The notes: generated by a model from the letters alone, not told the origin. A stretch of DNA of 42,533 nucleotides from Acidimicrobiales bacterium (GCA_020630065.1 JAHDCC010000027.1:1-42533), one strand, 5' to 3'; counted from the stretch's first letter, positions 8,867 through 18,391 are shown. A program made the numbers and translations.

Positions 8867-9673
8867 CTAACGTGCGGGTTGGCAGTTCGGGCACCACCAA
8901 ATGTTCCTGCTATCGATCTTGTTCATTTGAATCAGAGTTCCGCATCGACGGCAGCCTCGACCGTCGCGATGGTAGGTGTACAGAGATTCGTTGCGTTCAA
9001 GTTTTGACCGTGGTGTGTCTCCGGCATCCTCTGGTGTGATGGTGACGATTTTGCCTGAACGTTCTGCCGATTTGAGCGCGTCCACTATGGTTCGCCAAAG
9101 CTGGTCTACTTGATCTTCAGGAAGTTCATTGCTTGCGGTATGTGGGTTGATGCCGGTGAGGAATAGAAGTTCAGAGCGGAAAACATTCCCTAGACCCGCG
9201 GCGACTTTCTGGTCCATCAACGCTCGACCTACCGGAATCTTGCGTTTTGATACCGCGGTCTGAAAGCGTTCAAGGCCGTTCATTCCCTCCGCTATCGGGT
9301 CAGGGCCCAGTTTGGATAGGACTTTTTCGATCTCTGTAGGCACTAACAGCTCGCAGGTGTTTGGTCCGGTCAGCTGCATTTCGTGATCGTCGGTCCAGAT
9401 CAGAACACGAGCGTTTTCCGACGGTTCAGGAAACGGGCTTTTACTTAGGCGAAACTTTCCGAACAGCCCGAGATGGATGTGTACAGCTTCTCCTGTCGAA
9501 AACCAGTAGAAGATGTGTTTACCTCGAGCCTCGATTTTCTCGACAACGCTGCCATCGACTTTTTGGGCAGAGTCGGAAAATCGACCTTGTGGCGAACTTA
9601 CATTGACAGATTTCTTACCGAATCTCTTTGTGTGTAGGCGGGCTGCTCGATGGGTTACGTGTCCTTCAGGCAT
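8867..9673 (-). CDS. nei: Fpg/Nei-family DNA glycosylase-AP lyase
   Basis: This 268-residue protein begins MPEGH, placing the catalytic N-terminal proline and glutamate at positions 2 and 3. It continues with RGKHIFYWF (the hairpin lysine) and VHIHLGLFG. The helix-two-turn-helix core includes the conserved GLGNVFRSE. The C-terminus is a zinc finger (CRRCG...WWCPNCQ) with the conserved Arg in its turn. The N-terminal pattern HRAARLH and SSPQGRF is that of actinobacterial Nei (M. tuberculosis Nei1-like) rather than Fpg/MutM. The expected function is removal of oxidised pyrimidines with beta/delta elimination. The gene stands alone between the ABC operon and the divergent DUF2510 gene. Confidence 0.9.
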   Translation of the reverse strand: MPEGHVTHRAARLHTKRFGKKSVNVSSPQGRFSDSAQKVDGSVVEKIEARGKHIFYWFSTGEAVHIHLGLFGKFRLSKSPFPEPSENARVLIWTDDHEMQLTGPNTCELLVPTEIEKVLSKLGPDPIAEGMNGLERFQTAVSKRKIPVGRALMDQKVAAGLGNVFRSELLFLTGINPHTASNELPEDQVDQLWRTIVDALKSAERSGKIVTITPEDAGDTPRSKLERNESLYTYHRDGRGCRRCGTLIQMNKIDSRNIWWCPNCQPAR

Positions 9674-9874
9674 AGGTTCGCATCTCCGAGACCTTACAAT
9701 CGTGGCTTAGGTTCACAATCTATAAGGTGTAGGGGCTAAATCAGCTGGTTGCACAGGTGGCCAGTTTGACGATATGGCTAGTCGGGGGCCGAATCGTCTT
9801 CTTTGGTATGTAGCATTAGTTTGGGGTGTATGAATGTTTGAGGCTTCATACAGGGAAGAAAGTAGGCGGAAACC

Positions 9875-10894
9875 ATGAGCGATGTTCCAGCGGGATGGCA
9901 TCAAGATCCTTCAAATCCGAATCAGGAACGTTGGTGGGACGGAACCCAGTGGTCTCCTAATCAGGTACGCCCGAAACCGCTGGCCGGACCAGCATCAAAC
10001 CAATTTCCGCAGCAACCGCCTGGCGCCCCGGGCCCATATTCTGGACCAACCAATCAACAATTTGGACCTTCTTCTAACTTCCAAACCCAGTCTTATGGAG
10101 CAACCCCTAAACAAGGCGGCAATGGCACTCTTTTGCTGATCATTGGTGGCAGCATCGTCCTGTTTGCCGTCGTGGCGCTAGTCGGCGTCGCCCTGTTACG
10201 CAGCAGTGGTAACGACGAAGTAGCAGCCTCACGATCCACAAGTCCACAACAGCCAATCGCTGACTTACCGGTTTCACCAACCCCTGAACCACCGGGAGAC
10301 CGGCCGCTTTCACCGCCGCCGGTAAACCAGGAACCTACCGATGGGTTAGAAGACGTCTCTAATTGTGCACTTGCCGGTGAGGAAAGATTAAGTGTCGACA
10401 TAACGAACAGCACAAGCGCAGTAAATGACTATTTTGTCGACTTAGCCTATTTGGACGATGCCGGAAATCGTGTCGATGACGGTTCGTACTATGTTCCAGC
10501 TTTACGACCTGGCGAAGTCGCTCAAGAACAACAGCTACGAATTGACCCCGAACTGGGCGTGGCCAGCTGCGAGATTTTGGAAGTTTCTCGGCGGGCAGTC
10601 GAGTTCGATCAGGCCTTAGTCGATCAGGTCTCCGAATGTGAGATGAGTTTCGAGCGGTACAGCACAAAGTCAGCAATGACGATAACTAACCCGGACGAAG
10701 GCACCTACGATTACACTATTGTGGTCGCAATCACTGGACCCGATGGCGTCCGTCGCTCAACTGACCTGGCTTATGTCGACAACGTGAGGACAAACGAACC
10801 CACTGCCGCCGACGCTTCACTCTACGGACTCGATGAAGAGGAATATCAGGGCCTAACGTGTGAGGTTGTTCACGTAACCAGGCGAGACAAATAG
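9875..10894 (+). CDS. DUF2510-domain membrane protein with duplicated extracellular domain
   Basis: The product is 339 residues. Residues about 4-32 form the actinobacterial DUF2510 motif (PAGWHQDP...WWDGTQW). A Pro/Gln/Gly-rich linker follows, then one transmembrane helix (about 88-110) and an exported Pro/Ser-rich linker. The rest looks like two copies of one beta-rich domain: NCALAGEERLSVDITNST to CEILEVSRR, and ECEMSFERYSTKSAMTITN to CEVVHVTRR. Each copy starts with a Cys and has a second Cys about 60-70 residues later, probably two disulfides. This resembles the FxLYD type of secreted domain, but that is by appearance only. The function is unknown. The gene converges on the ABC ATPase gene with 6 bases between stop codons. 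Confidence 0.8.
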   Translation: MSDVPAGWHQDPSNPNQERWWDGTQWSPNQVRPKPLAGPASNQFPQQPPGAPGPYSGPTNQQFGPSSNFQTQSYGATPKQGGNGTLLLIIGGSIVLFAVVALVGVALLRSSGNDEVAASRSTSPQQPIADLPVSPTPEPPGDRPLSPPPVNQEPTDGLEDVSNCALAGEERLSVDITNSTSAVNDYFVDLAYLDDAGNRVDDGSYYVPALRPGEVAQEQQLRIDPELGVASCEILEVSRRAVEFDQALVDQVSECEMSFERYSTKSAMTITNPDEGTYDYTIVVAITGPDGVRRSTDLAYVDNVRTNEPTAADASLYGLDEEEYQGLTCEVVHVTRRDK

Positions 10895-10900
10895 CAGCGG

Positions 10901-11962
10901 CTAGGTACCTTCGGTATCGGATTTTCGGAGCGGGAACCAAGCCCCGGGAGACGCCGAAACGCTGACACTATCCCCCACCGCGTGGGATTCGTTCACCGCA
11001 GTCTGCGTTCTTAAACACGAACCATCCAGCAATTCTACAGTCACGTCAAAATGCGCACCGCGGTAGCGTAGGTCGGCGATTACGCCCTGGATTCCATCCA
11101 AGCCCTTCGCCGTCGACGCCGTTACGTTCACGTGCTCGGGTCGAGCGGCAACCACACAACCAGAATCTGTTGGCTCTTCGTCCACCTCGACCGTGCCCCA
11201 CGGTCCAGAAAAGCGAAGACCATGCCACTCTCCCTCTAACCAATGTTCGACCCCAACTAAGTGAGCGGCACCGGTGGTCGACGGCCGCTGATACACATCT
11301 ACAGGCGTGTCTACCATCTCGATACGACCGTCGACAAGGCATGCCACCCGGTCGCCCAAAGCCATCGCTTCGTCGAGCTGGTGAGTCACAAACATTGTTG
11401 TCAGTTTCTGCCGCTCGTGCAGTTCTCGAAAGACACCCTGCAATTCGGATCGTATCGGTGTGTCAAGATTACTGAACGGCTCGTCCATCAGCAGGACAGT
11501 CGGGTCAGCGGCCAGTGCTCTCGCCAATGCAACACGCTGCGCTTCACCCCCCGAAAGTTCGTTTGGCATTCTAGATTCGAACCCCGACAGCCCGACAAGG
11601 TCGAGCAACTCAGCGACGCGACGTGCACGTTCCCGTTTTGACTGCCCACGTAGACGGGGCGAAAAAGCCACGTTTCCTTCAACCGAGGTAAACGGGAACA
11701 ACAATGCTTTCTGGGACAGCAAAATAATTTGTCGCTTGTGGGACGGCACCCCAGACATTGGTTTATCGTCAACCAATATTCGACCTTTTGAAGGCTCAAA
11801 TAAGCCGGTGAGAAGATGCAAAAGCGTGGACTTCCCCGAACCGGATGTTCCCAGGACACAGAGCAGCTCACCTGAAGATACTTCTAGCGAAACATCCGCC
11901 AAGACGTCGCCGCCCCCACGTTCATAGCGGTAGCCGACGGCGTCAATCGTTACGTCACTCAT
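10901..11962 (-). CDS. ynjD: ABC transporter ATP-binding protein, YnjD-like
   Basis: This 353-residue ABC ATPase has Walker A GTSGSGKST, signature LSGGEAQRVALARAL, Walker B VLLMDEP and H-loop FVTHQLDEA. A C-terminal regulatory beta domain (about 240-340; VVAARPEHVNV and GVIADLRYRGAHFDV) is of the TOBE type found in CUT1/putrescine/thiamine importers. It is the last gene of a four-gene operon whose binding protein is YnjB-like, so the assignment rests mainly on context. E. coli YnjD is shorter and lacks the extra domain. The substrate of this transporter class is not firmly established. Confidence 0.82.
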   Translation of the reverse strand: MSDVTIDAVGYRYERGGGDVLADVSLEVSSGELLCVLGTSGSGKSTLLHLLTGLFEPSKGRILVDDKPMSGVPSHKRQIILLSQKALLFPFTSVEGNVAFSPRLRGQSKRERARRVAELLDLVGLSGFESRMPNELSGGEAQRVALARALAADPTVLLMDEPFSNLDTPIRSELQGVFRELHERQKLTTMFVTHQLDEAMALGDRVACLVDGRIEMVDTPVDVYQRPSTTGAAHLVGVEHWLEGEWHGLRFSGPWGTVEVDEEPTDSGCVVAARPEHVNVTASTAKGLDGIQGVIADLRYRGAHFDVTVELLDGSCLRTQTAVNESHAVGDSVSVSASPGAWFPLRKSDTEGT

Positions 11963-11989
11963 AGAATCCGATCCAGCACTACGAATTGT

Positions 11990-12766
11990 TTATACACCTT
12001 GGGGACCTCTTCGAACAAGGAGAAACAGCCCTATCGGGACGATCGACATCAAAAACGCTAGCGCCGAGAATAACGACAGATTAGAACCAGAACCTGAACT
12101 AAGAACCAGCATAGGCAACGAAACGACCCGGCCCCCACCGACGAATAGGGTGAGGAGATACTGTGACCAGCTGATCACAAACCCTACGTAAGCCGCCAAA
12201 CCGATACCCATTCGGCTTAGTGGCCAGATGATACGTCTCCAAACTTCTACCGGTCGAAGGCCTAAGCCTCTACCTACCAGTATGTAGCCCTGCTCTAGGC
12301 GAGAGAAGGTAACCGAGGCAATACCGATCACAAACGGAAGGACTGGCACCAAATGAGCGATCACGACGGGAATCAGACCACCACTAATGCCAACTTTTAG
12401 GAACGATATGTTCAGTCCCATACTTGCGGTGAGTGGTGGTAAAAGTTGGGGGCTAACCAGAAGACCGATTATGACTGAACGTCCGGGTAGTCGTTTAGTG
12501 GCCAGAACCCATGCGGCAGGCAGTCCGACGAGTAAAGACACTGCAGTGGCCATCGCTGCGATTACCGTCGAGGTCCAAAGCGCAGACCGGACTTCGTTCC
12601 GGTTTAGGACATCGAAAGTCATTTCCAGCTGCCATTCGGCAGGAATCAGCTGAGGAAAAAACCATCTCAAAGCGACCGACTGGACGGCGAGAACGGCGAG
12701 TGGTATCAGAAACAGAAACCCAAACGTGTTCCAAATCCATCGTGATCTGTCGACAGCAGAAAACAT
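11990..12766 (-). CDS. ynjC: ABC transporter permease, second half of YnjC-type pair
   Basis: This 258-residue integral membrane protein has about six hydrophobic helices. The coupling-loop region (YILVGRGLGLRPVEVWRRII) is typical of binding-protein-dependent permeases of the thiamine/iron/putrescine type. Its ATG overlaps the stop of the upstream permease in a TAATG arrangement, pointing to translational coupling. It corresponds to the C-terminal half of the fused E. coli YnjC permease. The ATPase gene follows after 27 bases. Confidence 0.82.
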   Translation of the reverse strand: MFSAVDRSRWIWNTFGFLFLIPLAVLAVQSVALRWFFPQLIPAEWQLEMTFDVLNRNEVRSALWTSTVIAAMATAVSLLVGLPAAWVLATKRLPGRSVIIGLLVSPQLLPPLTASMGLNISFLKVGISGGLIPVVIAHLVPVLPFVIGIASVTFSRLEQGYILVGRGLGLRPVEVWRRIIWPLSRMGIGLAAYVGFVISWSQYLLTLFVGGGRVVSLPMLVLSSGSGSNLSLFSALAFLMSIVPIGLFLLVRRGPQGV

Positions 12767-13698
12767 TACGACCGCCGCCTACGGATAAACAACGCCCCGA
12801 CGCCGCCGAAGAAAGCGGCCACTAACGCCAGCAGAACTCCGAGCGCGGCAGCGGTTGAACGGCGGTCGATCGAAGGTTCTGAAAAGAGTTCCGCTGCCAC
12901 TACCGACAACATCCGCGGCTGAGAAGCCCCTAAAACTAGTGGGGCTTCAACCGAATGGAGCACAAATCCGAAACTGATCAGCATCGAGCCGAGCATGGCT
13001 GGCCGCACAACCGGCCACGTGACATAACGAACTCTCCGTAACCATCCCGCTCCGAGGCTGGCGGCAACGTCGTTTAAACCGGGAGGCTGAGTCGACAATG
13101 CGGCGACGGCGGCAACCACAATGAACGGGGTTTCTTTCGTTACGTAGTGAACAATAAGTCCAAGCCCAGACGAATCAGCTACCAGTTCTGGGAACCCGGA
13201 CGGCTCGCTGATCATCCCAATTGAGAAGGCAAAACGAGCCAGAATTCCGGACTGCGATATCAGCAAAAAAAGGGCGGCAGCCCACCCAAGATGAGGGATG
13301 CTCACCACCAGCGAATAGAAGAACAGTGACGGCGAGTTAGATCGCGAGACCGGCCGATGCTGATGCCACCAGCTAACCAGAAACAGCGATAGCAGGCCGG
13401 CAATGAGCGTTGACGCCACCCCAACGGCAAATGAGAACCCAACCGACTGCCAGAACTCGGTGACCTGACTCTCCCCCACAAGCAACCGCCGATAAACATC
13501 AACCCCGGCGGAACCGTTCATACTCTCGATCAGGGTGAACGCCACCGAAGCCACTGTCGGCAAAACAACTATTAACACCGCCGGAACGACCGCCAACATA
13601 GGTTTGGCCGTCGAAGCGGGCTGGCGTCGTCCACCTCTTCCCACACCCGTCGACCTTGACCGGCCAAACAGGGTTGGGAGAGAGGTGATACGTTTCAA
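12766..13698 (-). CDS. ABC transporter permease, first half of YnjC-type pair
   Basis: This 310-residue permease has a basic N-terminus (RSRSTGVGRGGRR) and about six transmembrane segments. Its permease coupling region (GLNDVAASLGAGWLRRVRYV) sits where the EAA loop belongs. It lies 16 bases after the binding-protein gene and overlaps the second permease by one base. Together the two permeases would form the heterodimeric channel that in E. coli is one fused YnjC chain. Confidence 0.82.
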   Translation of the reverse strand: MKRITSLPTLFGRSRSTGVGRGGRRQPASTAKPMLAVVPAVLIVVLPTVASVAFTLIESMNGSAGVDVYRRLLVGESQVTEFWQSVGFSFAVGVASTLIAGLLSLFLVSWWHQHRPVSRSNSPSLFFYSLVVSIPHLGWAAALFLLISQSGILARFAFSIGMISEPSGFPELVADSSGLGLIVHYVTKETPFIVVAAVAALSTQPPGLNDVAASLGAGWLRRVRYVTWPVVRPAMLGSMLISFGFVLHSVEAPLVLGASQPRMLSVVAAELFSEPSIDRRSTAAALGVLLALVAAFFGGVGALFIRRRRS

Positions 13699-13714
13699 CC
13701 TTAAACCGGCCTTC

Positions 13715-14998
13715 CTATGCTTCTAGAACGTTTGGACGCCAGTCTTCACCCAACTTGGTTTGGTAGTCGGCTCCAGCTACTGGAGCCACCGAACCCGCCA
13801 AATCTTCGGGGGCCACAGACCCTTCGGGTAGTTCTGCCAACGCTTGTTCCAACGCCTTCTTTATGGATTCATCTTCAATTAGGTTGGCGTCGATAGCGAA
13901 ACCTGAACCACCGGCCTCCGGCGATATCTGTTGTGCCTGGAGTGCTGGTTCAAGTAAAACGTTCGCGAGCACAGCGGCACCCGCCGGGTTTGACGCATTT
14001 GACGGGATTGCGACATAGCTGCTGTCGCCGACCATCCAGTCGTCAAATACGAATGCTCTGGCTGTTTCTGGGAGGGTGCCGTCAGCGATCTTTGCTGCTG
14101 CTCCGGCGGATTCGAGTGTTATCGAAAAGTCGACCTCACCGTTCGCGAGGAGCCCATGTAACGCTGCGTCGTCTTCGGGGTATGTTTGACCGTCGCGCCA
14201 GAGGCATGATTCCCATTCGTTGAGCCAATCCCAAAGGGCTGGGCTTTGTTCTGACCAAACCTGCTCATCGAACTCTATGAACTGTTCGGTGCCGCCAGCT
14301 AGTTCATAAAGCGCTCCGTTTAGAAACCTAGCGCCGTGGAAGTCATTGGGGTCGACGTAGGTGACTCGACCAGGGTTATCACAGGCATAAGTTGCTAGCT
14401 CTTCGTAGCTTCGAGGAAGATCAGCTTCGTCAAGGTTGGCGGAGTCATACACGAGCTGAGTCTGGGCGGACGCCCACGGGCTTTGAGCGGTTCCGATGTC
14501 TCTGCCGAAATCTAACGAGACCGCTTCACTATCGAAGTTGACGAACTGCGTGTTGGGTAACGAACGGGCCCAATCGGTCAGGAGTAAGCCTTGATCGGCG
14601 AGATTCGCCGAGTTCGCACCGTTGATCCAGATCAGATCAACCGAACCCTCTTCAGTATTGGCTTCAGTTTCAGCAATCACGGTTGCGACTGCGTCCTTAG
14701 TGTTGCCGAGCGGCACGCGTTCGAGATTGACTCCAAGCTTTTCTAACTCGGCGCCGTATACGTCATCGACGAACGTGTTGAGGCTGTCGTTGCCTCCCCA
14801 CATGTGCCAGCGGACGGTCGTTCCGTCAGCGGCGGCGAGTACAGAGTCCCAATCCGAAAAGTCGATATCAGAACTATCAGTATCTGTCGGTGCGGCTGCA
14901 GTCTCGGTATCTGCAGCAGTCTCCGATGACTGCCCACAAGATGCTGCGACAACGGCAAGCGCTAGTAACATTGCCATCAGGCCAAAAGATTTCTGCAC
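13715..14998 (-). CDS. ynjB: ABC transporter substrate-binding lipoprotein, YnjB-like
   Basis: This 427-residue protein has a lipoprotein signal (hydrophobic stretch ending VVAASC) and a Thr/Ala/Asp-rich linker. The remainder carries landmarks I recognise from YnjB: TVRWHMWGGNDSLNTFVDD, EGSVDLIWINGANSANL, GLLLTDWARSLPN and QSPWASAQTQLVYD. The GTG start has a perfect AGGAGG eight bases upstream. It is the first gene of the operon and defines the transporter type. YnjB has been annotated variously as binding thiamine-like or other small solutes; the ligand is unproven. No TPP riboswitch is visible upstream. Confidence 0.86.
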   Translation of the reverse strand: MQKSFGLMAMLLALAVVAASCGQSSETAADTETAAAPTDTDSSDIDFSDWDSVLAAADGTTVRWHMWGGNDSLNTFVDDVYGAELEKLGVNLERVPLGNTKDAVATVIAETEANTEEGSVDLIWINGANSANLADQGLLLTDWARSLPNTQFVNFDSEAVSLDFGRDIGTAQSPWASAQTQLVYDSANLDEADLPRSYEELATYACDNPGRVTYVDPNDFHGARFLNGALYELAGGTEQFIEFDEQVWSEQSPALWDWLNEWESCLWRDGQTYPEDDAALHGLLANGEVDFSITLESAGAAAKIADGTLPETARAFVFDDWMVGDSSYVAIPSNASNPAGAAVLANVLLEPALQAQQISPEAGGSGFAIDANLIEDESIKKALEQALAELPEGSVAPEDLAGSVAPVAGADYQTKLGEDWRPNVLEA

Positions 14999-15110
14999 TA
15001 CAAAGTCCTCCTAGATACATGCACGGGGCCACACAAAGTACTGACCCACCAGCACACCAACACTATGTGTGTCCTTCGAATTCCAAAACGAGCGTTACGG
15101 AACCACTACG

Positions 15111-15707
15111 TTGAATACGACTACTCATATTCTGCTCGCCGAGGCCGTTTTTCGGCGAAAAAGTCTTAGCCGGTCCGGTTGGGCTGTCGCCGCTGGCGGG
15201 ATCCTGCCCGATGCCTTTATTGGCGTGTTTCTTGTCAGTTCAGCTGTTCGCAATGTGCCGCGTAACAAACTTTGGGACGTTGAATATTTCCGTGAACCTT
15301 GGTCGACTATGGGGGCTATTTCAAATTCTTTTGTTTTGTGGGGTTTGTTTACTGTTGTCTCTGTAGCTCTCGTAAAGTTATCTACTTCAGACAAGGTGGC
15401 TACGGCCTCAAAGTTGTCGATGGCTTTCGCCTTCAGCGGCCTTAGCCACGTTGCCCTAGATTTCCTTACCCACGCCGACGATGCTCACCGACACTTTTGG
15501 CCGGTCAGTAATTGGCGTTTCTTCTCCCCTATTTCGTATTGGGACCCAGCTCACCATTCCCGCTGGCTCATGCCGGTCGAAGGTTTATTGGTCCTGGCCT
15601 GTGTTGTTGTGTTGTGGCGGCAGACGAAGTCAACGCTTCTTCGAGTTGTTTTGGGGTTGATGGCGTTGATGGGTGTCGCGTTGATTATAGGAAGCCTTCT
15701 CAGATAA
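15111..15707 (+). CDS. YdjM/DUF457-like membrane protein (putative metal-dependent hydrolase)
   Basis: The product is about 198 residues with four to five transmembrane segments. Histidine and aspartate residues sit at membrane edges: TTTHILLAEAVF at the start, GGILPDAF, and HVALDFLTHADDAHRHFWP followed by WDPAHHSRW. This spacing is characteristic of the YdjM/DUF457/DUF4184 group of small inner-membrane putative metal hydrolases. I chose the TTG at 15,111 because family similarity begins immediately after it and a GGA-type site lies upstream. A GTG at 15,069 would add 14 unrelated residues. No substrate is known. The gene is divergent from the YnjB operon. Confidence 0.68.
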   Translation: MNTTTHILLAEAVFRRKSLSRSGWAVAAGGILPDAFIGVFLVSSAVRNVPRNKLWDVEYFREPWSTMGAISNSFVLWGLFTVVSVALVKLSTSDKVATASKLSMAFAFSGLSHVALDFLTHADDAHRHFWPVSNWRFFSPISYWDPAHHSRWLMPVEGLLVLACVVVLWRQTKSTLLRVVLGLMALMGVALIIGSLLR

Positions 15708-15765
15708 GGAATATATTCCCGCTAGTCGACGGTTATCATCTCAACTCTCACCATTAGGAGACCTC

Positions 15766-16731
15766 GTGGCCGAAGCACGAAATGCCGCAAACGAAGCAGA
15801 CCACCAATTGGGCGAAGGTTTCGCTGCCCGAGTTTTGGAACCCTCCCCTCCTGCCGTTGTCGACGAATATTTTGCTGACGATCCAACTCGGAGAGCCGTC
15901 GCTGGCGCAGTTCACGTTGGACCTGTATTGAGCGATAAGACATGGGAGGCTGAAGTGATCGAACGGCCCGATATCGCTGACTGGGCTAGGCAACGCTGGC
16001 TGATCCCGTCTAAGCTCGCCGCGGTTCCGGCGGGTCTGAGTGAACAACGAGAAGCCTTGCATCGGTTAGCGACCTATGTTGTAGCGCCGGCACGCCATCA
16101 AGTAACCGAAAAATTTGGTCTTCGTTGGACCAAAGGCGGTTTTGGAACTCCGTTCTTTGGTAACGACAAACAAGTACGGGTCGAAGGTACTTCTCTTGTT
16201 GTGCAGGAAGCGTCAGAAGTAAAATCAACCGAGATAACTACATTAGCGGCGGCCGCAGAATTCATCGGATCACAGATTGATGAGCAGGTCGCTGCTGAAC
16301 ATGATTCTCCACCTGTCGGCGACATCAACACAGATTTGGGGATAACGGCTGACGTTGTCGACTTTCTCGACCGATGGTGGGGTTTGGGAACCGCAGCGTT
16401 AGAACAGGTCAGGGCGGAAGAATCTTCGATAGATCCGTCGCGAGTACAGTTATGGCCTGGCCATTTCGACCCGGCAATCGAAGTAGGAGACGAGGACCGA
16501 CGTTCCTCATATGGCGCATCTCCGGGTGACGCTGACTCTGCCGAACCCTACCTTTACATAAGCGTTTGGTGGCCGGACAAACTGAATCTCGATCGGTCGG
16601 ACGACTATTGGAACGCCAGTGGTTTTGTCGGAGCTCGCCTTCAGTATGAGGAACTAGCTGAGGCGTCAAACCCGATTGAGCGCGCCGTTTCGTTCTTCAG
16701 AGAAGGACGAAAGCGGCTAATCGAAGCGTAG
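15766..16731 (+). CDS. Conserved-looking hypothetical protein, soluble
   Basis: This 321-residue protein has a GTG start and a good AGGAG site seven bases upstream. No signal peptide, membrane helix or family motif is recognised. It is acidic, and the sequence is tryptophan-rich in two places (DRWWGLG and ISVWWPDKLNL). It has an internal motif-like stretch QLWPGHFDPAIEVG in which His and Asp residues could bind a ligand. Codon use matches its neighbours, so it is a real gene. It lies 49 bases before the Rieske-glutamate synthase fusion on the same strand and may be cotranscribed with it. Function unknown. Confidence 0.72.
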   Translation: MAEARNAANEADHQLGEGFAARVLEPSPPAVVDEYFADDPTRRAVAGAVHVGPVLSDKTWEAEVIERPDIADWARQRWLIPSKLAAVPAGLSEQREALHRLATYVVAPARHQVTEKFGLRWTKGGFGTPFFGNDKQVRVEGTSLVVQEASEVKSTEITTLAAAAEFIGSQIDEQVAAEHDSPPVGDINTDLGITADVVDFLDRWWGLGTAALEQVRAEESSIDPSRVQLWPGHFDPAIEVGDEDRRSSYGASPGDADSAEPYLYISVWWPDKLNLDRSDDYWNASGFVGARLQYEELAEASNPIERAVSFFREGRKRLIEA

Positions 16732-16780
16732 GATCTCAACAAACGTTCACCAAGATCTCTCTAGAGAAAGATGCCAATAG

Positions 16781-18391
16781 ATGAAGCCTGTTGCTGTTGC
16801 CAGTTGGAACGACCTCGAAGATCGAAAACCTGTAGCGGCCTTTGTGTCCGATGTGGATTTGGTGATAGTCAGATTTGATGACAACCATTCTGTACTTTAC
16901 GGGCGCTGTCAACACCGGGGTGCTTTGATGGCCGACGGCTACATTGACGGGGACAACATACTGTGTGGTGTCCATAAATGGGATTTCGGCTATCGGACCG
17001 GGATCAGTGAGTACGACAACTCTGAACGGCTTCACAAGTTCTCGTCCTGGGTTGAAGATGACCAGCTTTTTGTTGATGCCGACGAGGTCGCGGCATGGGC
17101 GATCGAAAATCCTCAACCATATGACCTTGACGCGTACCAAGGTAAATATCAGGATCATCACGGATCCGCTGACGAACCCCATGTTCAGCTGATACGCCAA
17201 CTAGCCAACGATGGTCTATCTAAGCTCGGCCATCACGGGCCGGTTGGCGCTATGGGCGTAAGCCGAAACGATGTTCCGAAGTGGGACGATATCCAGGTTG
17301 TCACCGCTCAGCTTGCTCGACGCCCGCTGCTAGATGATGCGCAAGTCGCTACCGAGACGGTTATTGGCCCAAACGCCAAGAAGCCGCTTCGTCTCGATAT
17401 TCCCCTGTTTGTGAGCGACATGAGTTTTGGAGCTCTCAGCGAGGAAGCAAAGATCTCGTTGTCAAAGGGCGCCGAGTTGGCGGGAACCGGCATTTGTTCG
17501 GGTGAAGGGGGCATGTTGCCGGAAGAGAAAGCCGAAAACAGCCGCTATTTTTACGAGTTAGCGAGCGGCAAATTCGGCTGGGATGTTTCCAAAGTTGCCG
17601 ACGTCGGAGCGTTTCATTTCAAGTTCGGCCAGGGAGCAAAAACGGGAACAGGCGGACACTTGCCCGGCAACAAGGTGGTCGGCAAGATCGCTGAGGTTCG
17701 TGGTCTCGCTGAAGGACAAGATGCCGTATCTCCTGCAACTTTTCCTGATCTGACCGAACCTGAACACTACCGGGAACTTATCGAAGAGGTCCGATCCGTG
17801 TCCGGTGGTGTGCCGATCGGGGCGAAGCTTTCAGCTCAACATATCGAAGCCGATATTGACGCTGCGATCGACCTTGGCGTCGACTACATAATTCTCGACG
17901 GAAGAGGTGGCGGAACAGGAGCGGCCCCCAAAGTTTTCCGTGACCATATTTCAATTCCCACGATCCCGGCTCTGGCACGGGCCCGACATCATCTCGACAA
18001 GCTCGGTTCTAACGTCACACTTGTCATTACCGGCGGGTTGAGAACACACACAGACTTTTTTAAGGCGATGGCTTTAGGAGCGGACGCTGTAGCGTTGTCC
18101 AATGCCCCGATGCAGGCGATTGGGTGTATCGGAATGCGGGCATGCAACACCGATGCGTGTCCTGTTGGTATAGCTACGCAACGACAAGACTTACGTTCCC
18201 GCCTTATCATAGATGATGCCGCTCAGCGGCTAGCCCGTTGGTTCGGCGCCTCCGTTGAGCTGATGGAGGTGCTGGCGAGAGCGACCGGTCACGATCGACT
18301 CAGTGATCTGTCCCCTACTGATTTGACGACATTTGACCGTTCGATGGCTGACCTCACTGGCATCAGGTTCGGCGGAGTTCTCGGTTCTTAA
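16781..18391 (+). CDS. Rieske [2Fe-2S] domain fused to FMN glutamate synthase-like domain
   Basis: In this 536-residue protein, residues about 1-105 are a Rieske domain with Cys43-x-His45 and Cys62-x2-His65. Residues about 160-520 are the FMN-binding glutamate synthase domain (GltB2 type): FVSDMSFGALS, EGGMLPEEK, KFGQGAKTGTGGHLPG, DGRGGGTGAAP and ALGADAVALSNAP. Three cysteines in IGCIGMRACNTDACPVGIA match the 3Fe-4S cluster site. There is no glutamine amidotransferase domain and no GltD subunit nearby. It may therefore be an ammonia-dependent or unrelated FMN oxidoreductase that receives electrons through its own Rieske centre. A following helix-rich tail ends the protein. Confidence 0.85.
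   Translation: MKPVAVASWNDLEDRKPVAAFVSDVDLVIVRFDDNHSVLYGRCQHRGALMADGYIDGDNILCGVHKWDFGYRTGISEYDNSERLHKFSSWVEDDQLFVDADEVAAWAIENPQPYDLDAYQGKYQDHHGSADEPHVQLIRQLANDGLSKLGHHGPVGAMGVSRNDVPKWDDIQVVTAQLARRPLLDDAQVATETVIGPNAKKPLRLDIPLFVSDMSFGALSEEAKISLSKGAELAGTGICSGEGGMLPEEKAENSRYFYELASGKFGWDVSKVADVGAFHFKFGQGAKTGTGGHLPGNKVVGKIAEVRGLAEGQDAVSPATFPDLTEPEHYRELIEEVRSVSGGVPIGAKLSAQHIEADIDAAIDLGVDYIILDGRGGGTGAAPKVFRDHISIPTIPALARARHHLDKLGSNVTLVITGGLRTHTDFFKAMALGADAVALSNAPMQAIGCIGMRACNTDACPVGIATQRQDLRSRLIIDDAAQRLARWFGASVELMEVLARATGHDRLSDLSPTDLTTFDRSMADLTGIRFGGVLGS

Noticed and set aside
14999..15068. TPP riboswitch upstream of the YnjB-type operon
   Set aside because: The region is only about 70 bases to the divergent coding start and lacks the conserved TPP aptamer segments.
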